Origin: Herbiconiux sp.
GTDB taxonomy: Bacteria; Actinomycetota; Actinomycetes; Actinomycetales; Microbacteriaceae
Reading direction: 5' to 3'
Assembly (NCBI RefSeq): GCF_023264895.1
Contig: NZ_JAHFUY010000017.1
Location: forward strand, 58,712 to 101,319
Length of the DNA: 42,608 bases
Notes under the pieces: generated by a model
What the model saw: only the letters and a program-made list of their open reading frames with translations
Database searches by the model: none
Told to the model about the DNA's origin: nothing
Part shown: positions 23,708 to 33,000 of the stretch, in pieces
How the letters are laid out: each line of letters opens with the position of its first letter
How positions within the stretch are numbered: position 1 is the stretch's first letter
Position numbers and translations under genes: made by a program

Positions 23708-24289
23708 ATGCCTACGGATGAGTCCAACGACAAGCGGGCTCTCCGCGCCGAGCTCCGCGAGCGCCGCCGCACGAGGCCGGCCCACGTGGTCGACGCGGCC
23801 AACGCGGGATTCACCGCGAACCTCATCGCTCTCGCCTCCGAGACCAGGGCGCGCACCATCTCGGCGTACCTCTCCACCTCCTTCGAGCCGGACACCAGGC
23901 AGTTCCTGAACTGGGCCCTCGCCGACGGGCGGCGGGTGCTGCTCCCGATCGCCAGGCAGGACGGCCTGCTCGACTGGGCCGAGGGCGACGGCGAGACCGA
24001 GACCGAGGGCCTCTACGGCCTGCCGGAGCCCGTGGGCGGCATCCTGGGGCCCATCGCCATCAACGACGCCGACCTCATCCTCATCCCCGCCTCGGCGGTC
24101 GACACCCAGGGCACCCGCATGGGCTGGGGCCGTGGCTACTTCGACCGCACGCTCGGCTCCATGGAGAACCGCCCGCCCGTGTTCGCGGTGGTCTTCGATG
24201 ATGAGATCCTTGACCAGGTGCCGCGTGAGCTCCACGACGCCCCCGTCGACGGGGTCGTCACCCCCACGAGGATCATCCGCTTCTCGTGA
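23708..24289 (+). CDS. 5-formyltetrahydrofolate cyclo-ligase
   Basis: The 193-residue enzyme converts 5-formyl-THF to 5,10-methenyl-THF with ATP. The family marks are visible: KRALRAELRERRR at the start, SAYLSTSFEPDTRQFLNWAL, LLPIARQDGLLDW, LILIPASAVDTQGTRMGWGRGYFDR (the signature loop with GxGxGYYDR) and VVFDDEILDQVPRELHDAPVD. Size is normal. It is divergent from galU and followed by FmdB and mscL on the same strand. Confidence 0.95.
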   Translation: MPTDESNDKRALRAELRERRRTRPAHVVDAANAGFTANLIALASETRARTISAYLSTSFEPDTRQFLNWALADGRRVLLPIARQDGLLDWAEGDGETETEGLYGLPEPVGGILGPIAINDADLILIPASAVDTQGTRMGWGRGYFDRTLGSMENRPPVFAVVFDDEILDQVPRELHDAPVDGVVTPTRIIRFS

Positions 24290-24327
24290 CCCGCGACCCG
24301 CACCGCCCCTAGTCCCCCGGAGAACCC

Positions 24328-24669
24328 GTGCCCACCTACTCCTACCGCTGCACCGAGTGCGACAACGCCTTCGACATCCAGCAGGCCTTCACCGACGACA
24401 CCCTCACCGAGTGCCCCGTCTGCGGCGGCAAGCTGCGCAAGGTCTTCAGCCCCGTGGGCGTGACCTTCAACGGATCGGGCTTCTACCGCACCGACTCGCG
24501 CGCCAAGACGCCGTCCGGCTCGTCGGGCTCGTCCGGTTCATCCAGCTCGTCGGGCGACGGATCGGGTTCGTCGTCGTCCTCCAGCTCCTCCAGCTCCTCC
24601 TCGAGCGCCCCGTCGTCGAGCCCCGCCCCCAGCGCGCCGTCCTCCTCCCCCGCGAAGAGCACCCCGTAG
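24328..24669 (+). CDS. FmdB-type zinc-ribbon protein with Ser-rich tail
   Basis: The 113-residue protein begins with the FmdB regulatory zinc ribbon (PTYSYRCTECDNAFDIQQAF, TECPVCGGKLRKVF): two CxxC pairs bind zinc. The segment FNGSGFYRTD closes the domain at about residue 55. The remaining half is a low-complexity Ser/Gly/Pro tail. GTG 24328 is required for the MPTYSYRC start. The role is unknown; the position between 5-FCL and mscL is the usual actinobacterial one. Confidence 0.93.
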   Translation: MPTYSYRCTECDNAFDIQQAFTDDTLTECPVCGGKLRKVFSPVGVTFNGSGFYRTDSRAKTPSGSSGSSGSSSSSGDGSGSSSSSSSSSSSSSAPSSSPAPSAPSSSPAKSTP

Positions 24670-24679
24670 GCTTGTCGGC

Positions 24680-25138
24680 ATGATCAAGGGATTCAAGGAG
24701 TTCATCCTCCGCGGCAATGTCATCGACCTGGCCGTGGCGGTCGTCATCGGAGCGGCCTTCACCGGTGTGGTGAACGCCGTCGTGAACAACATCTTCAACC
24801 CCCTGATCGCGGCTATCTTCAAGGCCAGCGACCTCGACAACGTGGCGGTCTGGACCCTCAACGGCTCCGACATCCGCTTCGGCGCGGTGCTCGGTGCCCT
24901 GATCCAGTTCCTGCTCGTGGCCGTGGTCGTGTACTTCGTCTTCGTGCTGCCGATCAACCACCTCAAGAAGGCCGCCTTCGCCCTCAAGAAGACTCCCGCG
25001 GAGTCGCTCGAGGAGAAGAACGAGGAGCTGCCCCCCACCGAGACCGAGCTGCTCATCCAGATCCGCGACCTGCTCGCGAACGAGCGCGCCGCCGCGGCGG
25101 GTGAACCGCCGGCGAGCGGTCACGCCCCCAAGCACTAG
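24680..25138 (+). CDS. mscL: Large-conductance mechanosensitive channel MscL
   Basis: The 152-residue protein opens with MIKGFKEFILRGNVIDLAVAVVIGAAFTG, the N-terminal amphipathic helix and the first membrane helix with the pore Gly residues. The second helix is LGALIQFLLVAVVVYFVFVLPIN, then a cytoplasmic helix (TELLIQIRDLLANE). It forms a pentameric safety valve against osmotic downshock. ATG is 11 bases after the fmdB stop. Confidence 0.96.
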   Translation: MIKGFKEFILRGNVIDLAVAVVIGAAFTGVVNAVVNNIFNPLIAAIFKASDLDNVAVWTLNGSDIRFGAVLGALIQFLLVAVVVYFVFVLPINHLKKAAFALKKTPAESLEEKNEELPPTETELLIQIRDLLANERAAAAGEPPASGHAPKH

Positions 25139-25339
25139 TCACCAGTGGGGCGGCACGTCCCGCTTCAGCCGGTCGTCGTTGGGCCCCGCCGTCGCCGAGG
25201 GCGGTCGGTCGCCCCACGACTCGTCGGTGTCCTCCGCCGCGCGCACGGGTGCGCCCTCCGGGGCCGCCTGCGGCCTGGGATCGCTGCCGGGCACGGGGTC
25301 GGTGGAGACCCGGCGCCGGCCGGTCTTGCGCACGCTCAT
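25139..25339 (-). CDS. Small hypothetical protein
   Basis: The 66-residue product (MSVRKTGRRRVSTDPVPGSD, then Pro/Ala-rich, ending DRLKRDVPPHW) starts 26 bases past the stop of the large helicase-like gene, with AGGATCC upstream. Its stop directly abuts the stop of mscL. No domain is recognised; the basic start and the acidic, Pro-rich centre suggest a disordered protein. Cotranscription with the helicase-like gene is likely. Confidence 0.55.
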   Translation of the reverse strand: MSVRKTGRRRVSTDPVPGSDPRPQAAPEGAPVRAAEDTDESWGDRPPSATAGPNDDRLKRDVPPHW

Positions 25340-25365
25340 GCGAAGGATCCTAAGACGAGACGGCC

Positions 25366-28300
25366 CTAGAACGAGATCGGCTGGGTCTCGACGAGCGCCA
25401 GCTCCCGCACACCGAGCACGTTCGCGATCCTCGCGGCCACGGCCTCGGGGTTCGTGAAGAGCTCGAACGAGTGCACGCGGAGGTAGTGCCAGCCGAGCCT
25501 GCGCAGCATGTCGGGCCGGAGCCGGAGCGACTCGCGGAGCGACGTGGAGTGCACCACCGCATCCGTCTCGATCGCGATCGCGCGGCCGTCGTGCGAGGCC
25601 ACGAGCGTGAGCTTGCCGCGGTGCTCGAAGGCCACGTCGAGGCCGCGGGCGCCGAGGCGGCGGGCGAGGTCGATCAGCAGGGCGTCTCCGGGCGAGGAGA
25701 ACGTGTCGGGGGTGGGGCCCGACTCGGCCTCCTGCAGGATCTGGCGGAGCGCGACGACGCCGAAGTTCATCCGGTCCTCGTCGATGTCGGCCGGCGTGAA
25801 GCAGCTGACGATGTCCATGGATCGGCGGGCCCTCGTCATCCCGACCGCGAGCAGCCGCTCGCCTCCGGGGCGGGCGAGCCCGCCGAAGTTCGTGAGCACG
25901 CGGCCGTGGGCCGTCTTGCCGTAGCCGACCGAGAAGATCACCCGGTCGCGACTCTGCGCCACCGACTGCTCGAGCGTGGCCACCATGAACGGCTCGGCGC
26001 GCTCCTTGAGCACGAAGTCCGCGAGGTCGCTGCGCTTGGCGAAGGCCGCGAGCACCGCCTGCTGCACGCGCACGGCGTGCTTGGGCGACGCGGTGATGAC
26101 CATGAGCGATTCGCGCGGGTAGTTGATGGCGTGGTCGAGCACGAGCGAGACGACCTCGTCGACCTCGGCGTCGACGGATTCGACGGCTCCGGTCTCGGAG
26201 TCGGGCATGCCACCGCGGCCCTCGACGTAGTGCAGGGCGAGGCTGCCGTGGCCGAGGAAGGTGCCGGCCCACGGGAGCGAGTCGATCTTGCCGCCGTAGA
26301 AGCGGTGGTTGACGAGCTCGGCGAGGTCCTCGCCGCCCGCGCGGTAGCTGCGGGTGAGCGAGAGGGTCGGCACGAGGTCGGCGAGGCGCGCGAGCGCGGA
26401 GTCTGAGTGCAGCTCGTCGACGAGGGAGGCGTCGTCGCGCGATCGGGTGCGCTGGTCGTCGACCGGGCGGATGGCGACCTCGAAGTGCGAGGGCGTCTGC
26501 GTCACCGGGTCGCCGAACGCGACGACCTGGCGGGCGCGGCGGATGGCGCCGACGTTCTCGGCGAGGGTCGTGGCGCCGGCGTCGACGAGCACGACCGTGT
26601 CGAAGGTGATGGCATCCGTGATCTGCGAGACCTCGTAGGGCGAGGCGAGCCAGACCGGTGCGAGCACCTTGCCGAGGTGCGGTGCCGCCTCGTGCAGTGA
26701 GAACGACGACACCCCGTCGCCGCGCAGCAGCTGCTTGAGGGCCGTGGCCTCCATCGGGTGGTCGAGGATGCCGACGCTCCACGTCTCGGCGAGCTGCCAC
26801 GCGAGCAGCTGGCCGTTCATCGAGGCGTGCGCCTCGTCGACGAGCCGGAAGTCGCCCTCGAGCCGGTCGAGCACGCCCGTGTTGGCGCCGAGGAGGGCGC
26901 GGTCGTTCGCGAGCATGAGCTCGAGCACCGACTGCCACCAGGCGAGCTCGAGCTCGTCGGGCACGGCGTGCTCGGGCACGTGACGGTTCGAGAGATCGAC
27001 GAGCAGCGGATCGAGCGAGTGCTCGCGCAGCGAGTCGAGCAGCTCGGTGCGCTCCTGCAGGTTGGCGAGCACCTCGGACTCGGCGGCGAGACCCTCGATC
27101 ATGCCGATGAGCTGGTCGATCGGCAGCGAGCCGAGCTGCTTCGAGGTGCCGACGGTGCCGAGCGGAAGGTCGAGCTGCGCGAGGTCTTCGGTGACGCGCT
27201 GGAACGCCATCTGCACCTCGTTGATGCCGACGGGGATCTCCGGCGGGATGCCGGCGGCGGCGAAGCGGTACCAGAGGGTGCGCTGCTGCTGGATGCGGCG
27301 GAGCGACTCGTTGATGTCGCCGATGTGCACGCCGGGGCGCACGTACTCCTTGGCGAGCGACTTGAGCCGCCTGCGCGAGGTCGACGACATCTGCGGGGCG
27401 TCGCGGCGCGGGGAGGTGGCGGCGATGAGGTCGGTGAGCGAGCGGTCGAAGACCACGGGCAGGAACTTGTCGAGCGTCTCGCGGAGGTCGGCGAGCAGGC
27501 GCAGGTAGGTGCCGAGCTCGGTGAGCGAGGTGAACGGCCGCATGCGGGTCTGGCCGATGAGGTCGTAGGCGCCCGTGAGGAGCTTCGGCAGGTCGGAGTT
27601 GTTGAGCCGCTTCGCGAGGGCGTGCGCACGGTGGGCGTCGTCGCCCGAGGAGAACTGGGCGCCGTACCAGGGCGAGTCGTCGGGCCCGTAGCGGAACTGG
27701 CCGAGCTCGGCGGCGCGGGAGAGCGTCTTGGCGGCCTTCTGGCGGCCGGAGGCGAGCGACTCGAGCGCGGGGCGGTCGAGCCGGGCGGTGGTCGCCGGCG
27801 GGTTCGGGAGCAGGGCGAGGCGGGCGAGCTCGCGCAGCGCATCGAGCACCGAGACCTTCAGCAGCGGGTCGACCCGCGACATCGAGGTGCGGTAGTCGAG
27901 CAGCACGCTGCGGAGGCGCACGAGCGCCTCGTCGACGTCGGCCACCCGGGGCTGCGTGGCCTTCTCATTGCGGCCGATCGACTGGATCAGGTCGCGGCGG
28001 AGTGTGCGCGGCGAGACCGCGACGCCCGGGAGCCCCACGTCGGAGAGGCGGCGGTTGATGCCGCCGAGACTGAGGCGGCGCGGGCTCACCACGAGCACGC
28101 GCTTGTTCTGGGCCACGAGCGCACCGATCGCGTTCACGATGGTCTGGGTGCCACCGGTGCCCGGGAGGGTCTTCACCACGAGCGAGTTGCCGCCCGCGAT
28201 CTGCGCGATCACGTTCTCCTGCTCGCCGTCGGCGTCGAGGAGGAGCGTGTCGGTGGAGGGGGCGCGGTGGTCCTGGGGCGACGGGTCGACGGGGTGGTAG

Positions 28301-29157
28301 CCGTCCTGCACCCCACGACGGGAGGTGAGGTTGCCGGCGAGCGCGTCGAGCACCGGATGCGCGAGGTCGCCGCTGTCGGCCGTCATGTCGCTCGCGACGT
28401 CGGCGAACGAGGAGACCACGAGGCGCGGGTGCACCTGGAACCAGGCCAGGTGCGAGGTGAGACTGCGGAGGCGGTCGATGACCGGCTGCGGCTTGAAGAC
28501 GCCGTTGGAGGCGGCGAGCGCCACGAGCGACTCGCGGTCGAGCGTGATCTGGAACTGCTCCTGCAGGCGGCGCGCGAGCACGGGGTTCACGAAGGGGGCG
28601 CCCCGGAGCTTGAGCTCGAAGTCGCGGCCGTAGCGGCGCACCGAGATGGGGCGGAGGAGCACGGGGGCGCGGAACGACTGCTCGGCACCGGGCTCGCCGT
28701 CTGCCCCAGGAGCAGCGCCGGGTGCGGTGCCGCGCCACTCGGCGAGGCCGATGGCGAGGTGCACGGAGTCGATGCCGCGCACCGACCGCAGCTCCACGCC
28801 CTTGTCGGTGATGGCGCCGGCGGCGATGCGCGCGTTCCGGAGCGCGAGCTCGTCGCGGATGAGGCTCGACAGCAGGGTGGAGTTGCCGGTGATGAACTGG
28901 GCGAGACCGCCGGGGTGCGTGGTGCTCAGCTCGATGCGCGAGCGGGGCGAGTCGTCGAAGGCGATGAGGGGTGAAGGGCCGCCGATCGCGGCGATCTCGG
29001 CACGCCAGGCGTCGCGCGTCGGCTCCACCAGGCTGTCGGTGCTGTAGACCTGGCCCACCTGGCCACCGCCCTGGCCGTTCCGCCCCCAGGCCGACTCCAC
29101 GGGGTCGACCGCAGACGGGGTCTCGTCTGCTTCTCGTTTCTTATCGGCGCGCCACAC
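25366..29157 (-). CDS. DUF4011/SF1 helicase-nuclease homologue with degenerate Walker motifs
   Basis: The 1263-residue protein has the layout of DUF4011-type SF1 helicases: an N-terminal domain (PLIAFDDSPRSRIELSTTHP), a RecA-like core, a long helical insertion, motifs of the second RecA domain (LTRSYRAGGEDLAELVN, GMTRARRSMDIVS) and a C-terminal restriction-endonuclease-like part (IDLARRLGARG to HSFELFTNPEA). The key residues are altered. The P-loop reads LPGTGGTQT near residue 331, with Gly for the Lys of GTGKS. Motif II reads VLVDAG near 856 instead of DEAS. Motif III reads GDPVTQTP instead of GDPKQLPP. ATP hydrolysis is therefore unlikely. GTG 29157 is the likely start. The size and clean reading frame argue against decay. 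Confidence 0.85.
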   Translation of the reverse strand: MWRADKKREADETPSAVDPVESAWGRNGQGGGQVGQVYSTDSLVEPTRDAWRAEIAAIGGPSPLIAFDDSPRSRIELSTTHPGGLAQFITGNSTLLSSLIRDELALRNARIAAGAITDKGVELRSVRGIDSVHLAIGLAEWRGTAPGAAPGADGEPGAEQSFRAPVLLRPISVRRYGRDFELKLRGAPFVNPVLARRLQEQFQITLDRESLVALAASNGVFKPQPVIDRLRSLTSHLAWFQVHPRLVVSSFADVASDMTADSGDLAHPVLDALAGNLTSRRGVQDGYHPVDPSPQDHRAPSTDTLLLDADGEQENVIAQIAGGNSLVVKTLPGTGGTQTIVNAIGALVAQNKRVLVVSPRRLSLGGINRRLSDVGLPGVAVSPRTLRRDLIQSIGRNEKATQPRVADVDEALVRLRSVLLDYRTSMSRVDPLLKVSVLDALRELARLALLPNPPATTARLDRPALESLASGRQKAAKTLSRAAELGQFRYGPDDSPWYGAQFSSGDDAHRAHALAKRLNNSDLPKLLTGAYDLIGQTRMRPFTSLTELGTYLRLLADLRETLDKFLPVVFDRSLTDLIAATSPRRDAPQMSSTSRRRLKSLAKEYVRPGVHIGDINESLRRIQQQRTLWYRFAAAGIPPEIPVGINEVQMAFQRVTEDLAQLDLPLGTVGTSKQLGSLPIDQLIGMIEGLAAESEVLANLQERTELLDSLREHSLDPLLVDLSNRHVPEHAVPDELELAWWQSVLELMLANDRALLGANTGVLDRLEGDFRLVDEAHASMNGQLLAWQLAETWSVGILDHPMEATALKQLLRGDGVSSFSLHEAAPHLGKVLAPVWLASPYEVSQITDAITFDTVVLVDAGATTLAENVGAIRRARQVVAFGDPVTQTPSHFEVAIRPVDDQRTRSRDDASLVDELHSDSALARLADLVPTLSLTRSYRAGGEDLAELVNHRFYGGKIDSLPWAGTFLGHGSLALHYVEGRGGMPDSETGAVESVDAEVDEVVSLVLDHAINYPRESLMVITASPKHAVRVQQAVLAAFAKRSDLADFVLKERAEPFMVATLEQSVAQSRDRVIFSVGYGKTAHGRVLTNFGGLARPGGERLLAVGMTRARRSMDIVSCFTPADIDEDRMNFGVVALRQILQEAESGPTPDTFSSPGDALLIDLARRLGARGLDVAFEHRGKLTLVASHDGRAIAIETDAVVHSTSLRESLRLRPDMLRRLGWHYLRVHSFELFTNPEAVAARIANVLGVRELALVETQPISF

Positions 29158-29302
29158 AGGGCCACAGTACGTGTCGTGGCCCGGAATCCCGGGTAATCAC
29201 AGGCGAGTTTCGCGATCCGGCGTGGCGAGAGCGACCTCACCGGTGGCCAGGCGGCGACTCCGGCGGAATAATCCGGGTGCGTCGCGGGCTTGAACCTGGG
29301 AT

Positions 29303-30391
29303 ATGACGAACCTCTCGGTGCTCGACCTGATCCCCGTCCGCTCCCGGCAGAGCTCCGGTGAGGCGGTGGCCGCCAGCCTCGCTCTCGTGCAGGCCGCCGA
29401 GCGGCTGGGCTTCACCCGCTACTGGCTCGCGGAGCACCACAACATGCCCGCCGTGGCCTCGACCTCACCGTCGACGCTCATCGCGCACTTCGCGGCCGGC
29501 ACGTCGCGCATCCGCCTGGGCTCGGGCGGAGTCATGCTGCCGAACCACGCTCCGCTGTCGATCGCCGAGCAGTTCGCGCTCCTCGAGGCCATGCACCCGG
29601 GCCGCATCGATCTCGGCCTCGGCCGGGCTCCCGGCTCCGACCCCGTGACGTCCTACATGCTCCGCGGGCCGCGCACCACGACCGACGGCGACCCCGCCGA
29701 GACGTTCCCCACCGACGTCGAGACGGTCGCGGCGCTGCTCGGCTCGGACCGCCCGCCGGCCGACGCGCCGTTCGGTGACGACCAGCCGGGCGTGGGCCTC
29801 AACATCCGTGCGCGGTCGTACGAGCTGAAGGCCACGCCCCGCGTGACGAGCGCGCCCGAAATGTGGCTGCTCGGCTCGAGCGACTTCAGCGCCGCCCTCG
29901 CCGCGAAGCTCGGCCTGGCCTACGTGTTCGCCAACCACTTCGGCCAGCCCGGCATCGAGCGGGCGCTCGAGCTGTACCGCTCGTCGTTCCAGCCCTCCGA
30001 GGCCCTTGCCGGCCCCAAGACGCTCGTGACCGCCAACATCTCGGTGGCTGACACCGCCGAGGAGGCCGAGCGGCTCGCGCTCCCCCAGCTCATCCAGATG
30101 GCCCGCATCCGCACGGGAGGTGCGCTCACCCCGCAGCTGACCGTCGAGGCGGCCGAGACGACGGAGCTGGGGCCGATGGAGCAGGAGTCGGTGCGCGACC
30201 AGTCCCGCCGCTGGCTGATCGGCACGGCCGACGAGGTGGCCGCGCGCATCCGCTCGCTCACCGAGCAGCACGGGGTCGACGAGGTCATGGTGTCGCCCGT
30301 GGGCGGCACCCGCGAGGCCGACCCGATGACCGCTTCGCCGGCGCGCATCCGCTCGCTCGAGCTCATCGCCCCGCACTTCACCGCGCGCTGA
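29303..30391 (+). CDS. LLM-class flavin-dependent oxidoreductase (luciferase-like, MsnO8 type)
   Basis: The 362-residue protein starts SVLDLIPVRSRQSSGEAVAAS and contains GFTRYWLAEHHNMPAVASTSPSTLI, IRLGSGGVMLPNHAPLSIAEQF and HPGRIDLGLGRAPGSDP, all typical of bacterial luciferase-like monooxygenases using FMN. The C-terminal part (GTADEVAARIRSLTEQHGVDE) is also typical. It is a single gene, convergent with the cell-wall-binding protein. Substrate unknown. Confidence 0.93.
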   Translation: MTNLSVLDLIPVRSRQSSGEAVAASLALVQAAERLGFTRYWLAEHHNMPAVASTSPSTLIAHFAAGTSRIRLGSGGVMLPNHAPLSIAEQFALLEAMHPGRIDLGLGRAPGSDPVTSYMLRGPRTTTDGDPAETFPTDVETVAALLGSDRPPADAPFGDDQPGVGLNIRARSYELKATPRVTSAPEMWLLGSSDFSAALAAKLGLAYVFANHFGQPGIERALELYRSSFQPSEALAGPKTLVTANISVADTAEEAERLALPQLIQMARIRTGGALTPQLTVEAAETTELGPMEQESVRDQSRRWLIGTADEVAARIRSLTEQHGVDEVMVSPVGGTREADPMTASPARIRSLELIAPHFTAR

Positions 30392-30414
30392 GCGGGTGGC
30401 GCGGCCGCTCCTCG

Positions 30415-32310
30415 TCAGGGGCAGGCCGTGAGGGATTCGACGCCCGCGCCGAGCGAGTTCGGGCCGCCGAGCAGGGTCACGCGTTCGGCGCGGAACTTCT
30501 GCAGGTTGAGCTTGAACTCCGGCGATACGCACGTGGAGCGCACCACCACGAGCGGTGAGCTCTTGGCCCCGGCGAGCGCCGAGCCCGCGAGGGCGTCGGG
30601 GAAGTTGAGGCCCGTCGCCACGAAGACGCGCTCCCGACGCACCCCGGTGGTGTCGAAGGCGTAGGCGTCGAGGTTGATGGCGAGCGAGGCCTCGTAGCGG
30701 TCGGCGCCCGAGATGCGGCGCACGCTGATGGACGAGCCGTCGATGCGCAACCCGCTGAGCGACGACTGCAGTCCGGACGAGACCGAGTTCGGGCCACCCG
30801 CGATCGTGACGTTCCGCACCCGGAGCGTCGTCTGGAGCAGGGTGGCGGTGGCCTGGTCGACCGAGGTCGCGGGGCCGTAGACGAGCACGACGGGCCGGTT
30901 GGTCGCACCGCCGGCGCCGCTCGCGCTCAGCGCGTCGGGGAAGGTGGTGCCGGTGGCCACGTAGGCTCCGGCGTTGCTCGGACCGAAGGCCTTGGCGGCC
31001 ACGGTGCGAGAGACCTCGTAGCGGTCGGCTCCACCCCACCGTTCGATGGCGACGCCGGGACGCAGTTCCCCCAGCTGCTCCACGACACGCTCGGAGATGG
31101 AGTTGGAGCCGCCGACCACGACGATCTTCTTGGGCCTCAACGAAAGCTGAATGGCGTCGGCCACACCGCGGGGGACCGTGTCGGTGCTCGTCAGCAGGAG
31201 CGGCGCGTCGAGCTTGACCGCTGCCGGGCCGGCCGAGAGCGCGTCGGCGTAGCCGCCGCCGAAGGCGAGGAATACCGTCTCTGCCCCGTTCGGATACGCC
31301 TCCTTCGCGATCGCGACGGCCACCTCGTAGCGGGTCTGGCCCTCGAGGCGGTCGACGTCGATGTGCGGGTAGCCGAACCAGTCCGTGTAGATCACCCAGA
31401 AGTTGAGGTTGCCGAAGCTCGAGCAGGCGTCGCCCTCGCTCGTGCTGTCGAGCGCGGCGGGGTTCGGCTGGTACGGCGTGTACTTGTAGAGCGCGGCCGT
31501 CGCCTTCGTGCGGATGGTGAGGGGGGCCGATCCGCAGGTCTCGTCGGGGTGGTAGCGCACCGCCGTAGGGCTCCCGATCGGGAGGCGTGGGTTCTGGAAG
31601 TCGCTCTTCAGCTGGCGCGCGGCGTTGTAGACCTGGTTGAAGAAGCCCCGGGTGGCGGGGTCGCACTCCGTGCCGTCGTCGCGGCAGTCGTAGCCGGTCG
31701 CCGCATTGAGCCGGCCCTCTGTGGGGGCCGTGGAGGTGACGAGGCCCGACTCCTTCTCGATCAGGGCGAGCAGGGCCTTCTGGCTGACGCCGCAGGCATA
31801 CCCGGCCCTCGCGATGATCGTGGCCGCGGTCTGCGAGCCGCCGGTGTACGCGTTGCAGTGCGAATCCTGCGGGACGGACGGCACGGAGAACCTGTGCGGC
31901 CCCGCGAGGCACATCGAGTTCGCGCAGGCGGGCACCTTGCTCGTGAGGAACGACTGCACGCCGGCGGCGTCGAGCGCACCGCCGTTGTACATGTTCTTGT
32001 CGCTGATGATGTCGTCGGCGCGGAAGCTGTAGGTGTTGACGCCGAAGAGATTCGGCTCGGCCTCGCCTTCCGGCGGGTCGACGGTGGCGGGTGGAGTCGT
32101 GGCGTCCGCGGGGGCCGGCGTCGTCGCCTCCGGCGCGGGAGTCGTCGGCGCCTCCGGCGTCGGACTCGTCGTCGCCACCGGCGTCGGAATCGTCGTCGCA
32201 TCCGGCGTGGGGAGCGGCGCCGCCGCCACCAGCCCCACCGTGAGCGAGAGACCCGCCACGACGGTGGCGGTCTTCAGGGACAGGCTCTTCCACACGCGCG
32301 TTGTGCTCAC
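30415..32310 (-). CDS. Secreted cell-wall-binding-repeat-2 protein with lysozyme-like domain
   Basis: The 631-residue protein has a signal peptide (LKTATVVAGLSLTVGLVAAA), a Pro/Thr/Ala-rich linker (about 31-80), and a middle domain (about 85-300) containing CGVSQKALLALIEKESGLV, which looks like a transglycosylase/lysozyme-like fold with a possible catalytic Glu. Three cell-wall-binding-2 units follow near residues 320, 421 and 533 (GQTRYEVAVAIA, GADRYEVSRTVA, GADRYEASLAIN), each with a VVGGxNSIS-like strand. The start is GTG 32310. It diverges from a TetR regulator across 78 bases and may be controlled by it. Likely a wall-associated hydrolase; catalytic activity is unproved. Confidence 0.9.
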   Translation of the reverse strand: MSTTRVWKSLSLKTATVVAGLSLTVGLVAAAPLPTPDATTIPTPVATTSPTPEAPTTPAPEATTPAPADATTPPATVDPPEGEAEPNLFGVNTYSFRADDIISDKNMYNGGALDAAGVQSFLTSKVPACANSMCLAGPHRFSVPSVPQDSHCNAYTGGSQTAATIIARAGYACGVSQKALLALIEKESGLVTSTAPTEGRLNAATGYDCRDDGTECDPATRGFFNQVYNAARQLKSDFQNPRLPIGSPTAVRYHPDETCGSAPLTIRTKATAALYKYTPYQPNPAALDSTSEGDACSSFGNLNFWVIYTDWFGYPHIDVDRLEGQTRYEVAVAIAKEAYPNGAETVFLAFGGGYADALSAGPAAVKLDAPLLLTSTDTVPRGVADAIQLSLRPKKIVVVGGSNSISERVVEQLGELRPGVAIERWGGADRYEVSRTVAAKAFGPSNAGAYVATGTTFPDALSASGAGGATNRPVVLVYGPATSVDQATATLLQTTLRVRNVTIAGGPNSVSSGLQSSLSGLRIDGSSISVRRISGADRYEASLAINLDAYAFDTTGVRRERVFVATGLNFPDALAGSALAGAKSSPLVVVRSTCVSPEFKLNLQKFRAERVTLLGGPNSLGAGVESLTACP

Positions 32311-32361
32311 GGGCCGACCCTACAGTGATCTACACATGTTTGATAGTGCCGCCGCCTGGGA

Positions 32362-32382
32362 GAACGACTGTTCCCGTAAACT
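32362..32382 (+). promoter_or_regulatory. TetR operator/promoter candidate
   Basis: GAAC-GACT-GTTC (32362-32373) is a perfect short inverted repeat, and TAAACT (32377-32382) is a -10 box ending six bases before the GTG start, again a leaderless layout. It lies between the divergent TetR and cell-wall-binding genes. Confidence 0.45.
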
Positions 32383-32388
32383 GGCCGG

Positions 32389-32961
32389 GTGAGCAGCGCA
32401 GCCGGCCTCGAGGGCGAACGGACGAGGCCCTCGGCCGCGCGCGAGCGACTGCTCACGACCGCCTCCGAGCTGTTCTACCGGGAGGGCATCGGCCGGGTGG
32501 GCATGGATCGCGTGCTCTCCGAGGCGGGGGTCCCCCGCGCCACGATGTACCGGCACTTCTCCGGCAAGGAGGCGCTCGTGGTCGCCTGCCTCGAGCGGGA
32601 GGACGCCCGGGTGCGGGCCGCGCTCACGGCCTCCCCCGATCCGGATGCCGACACCCTGCTCGTGCTCATCGCCGACGACCTCATGGGTCGCCATTCGCGT
32701 GGCTGCCCCTTCATCAACGCCGCCATCGAATACCCCGACCCCGCGAGCGAGGTGCGCCGCATCGTCACCGCCCACCGGGCGTGGTTCGCCGAGCTGCTCG
32801 AGGGGGCACTCGGCGACTCCGCCGCCTCCTCTTCAGCGCTCGCTGCGGAGATCGTGCTCCTGCGCGACGGCGCGCTCGTCGGGGGCTACCTCGACGAGCC
32901 GGCCGCCGTGCGCGCGGCGTTCCTGCGGGCGGCCCGCGCCCTCATCGACCCCGCGCGCTGA
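32389..32961 (+). CDS. TetR-family transcriptional regulator
   Basis: The 190-residue protein has the TetR DNA-binding domain at residues 15-62 (ARERLLTTASELFYREGIGR, MDRVLSEAGVPRATMYRHFSGKEALV). Its ligand domain contains GCPFINAAIEYPDP, typical of a TetR subgroup near transport or redox genes. GTG 32389 fits a leaderless promoter. Candidate targets are itself and the divergent wall protein. Confidence 0.92.
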   Translation: MSSAAGLEGERTRPSAARERLLTTASELFYREGIGRVGMDRVLSEAGVPRATMYRHFSGKEALVVACLEREDARVRAALTASPDPDADTLLVLIADDLMGRHSRGCPFINAAIEYPDPASEVRRIVTAHRAWFAELLEGALGDSAASSSALAAEIVLLRDGALVGGYLDEPAAVRAAFLRAARALIDPAR

Positions 32962-33000
32962 CGGGGTGCGGAACGCTGCCACGCTCGCAGCGCCGCCGCC

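Noticed and set aside
26758-28974. Plus-strand open frame inside the helicase-like gene
   Set aside because: Composition is that of an antisense shadow (Val/Gly/Arg/Glu-rich), and the opposite frame is a conserved long protein.
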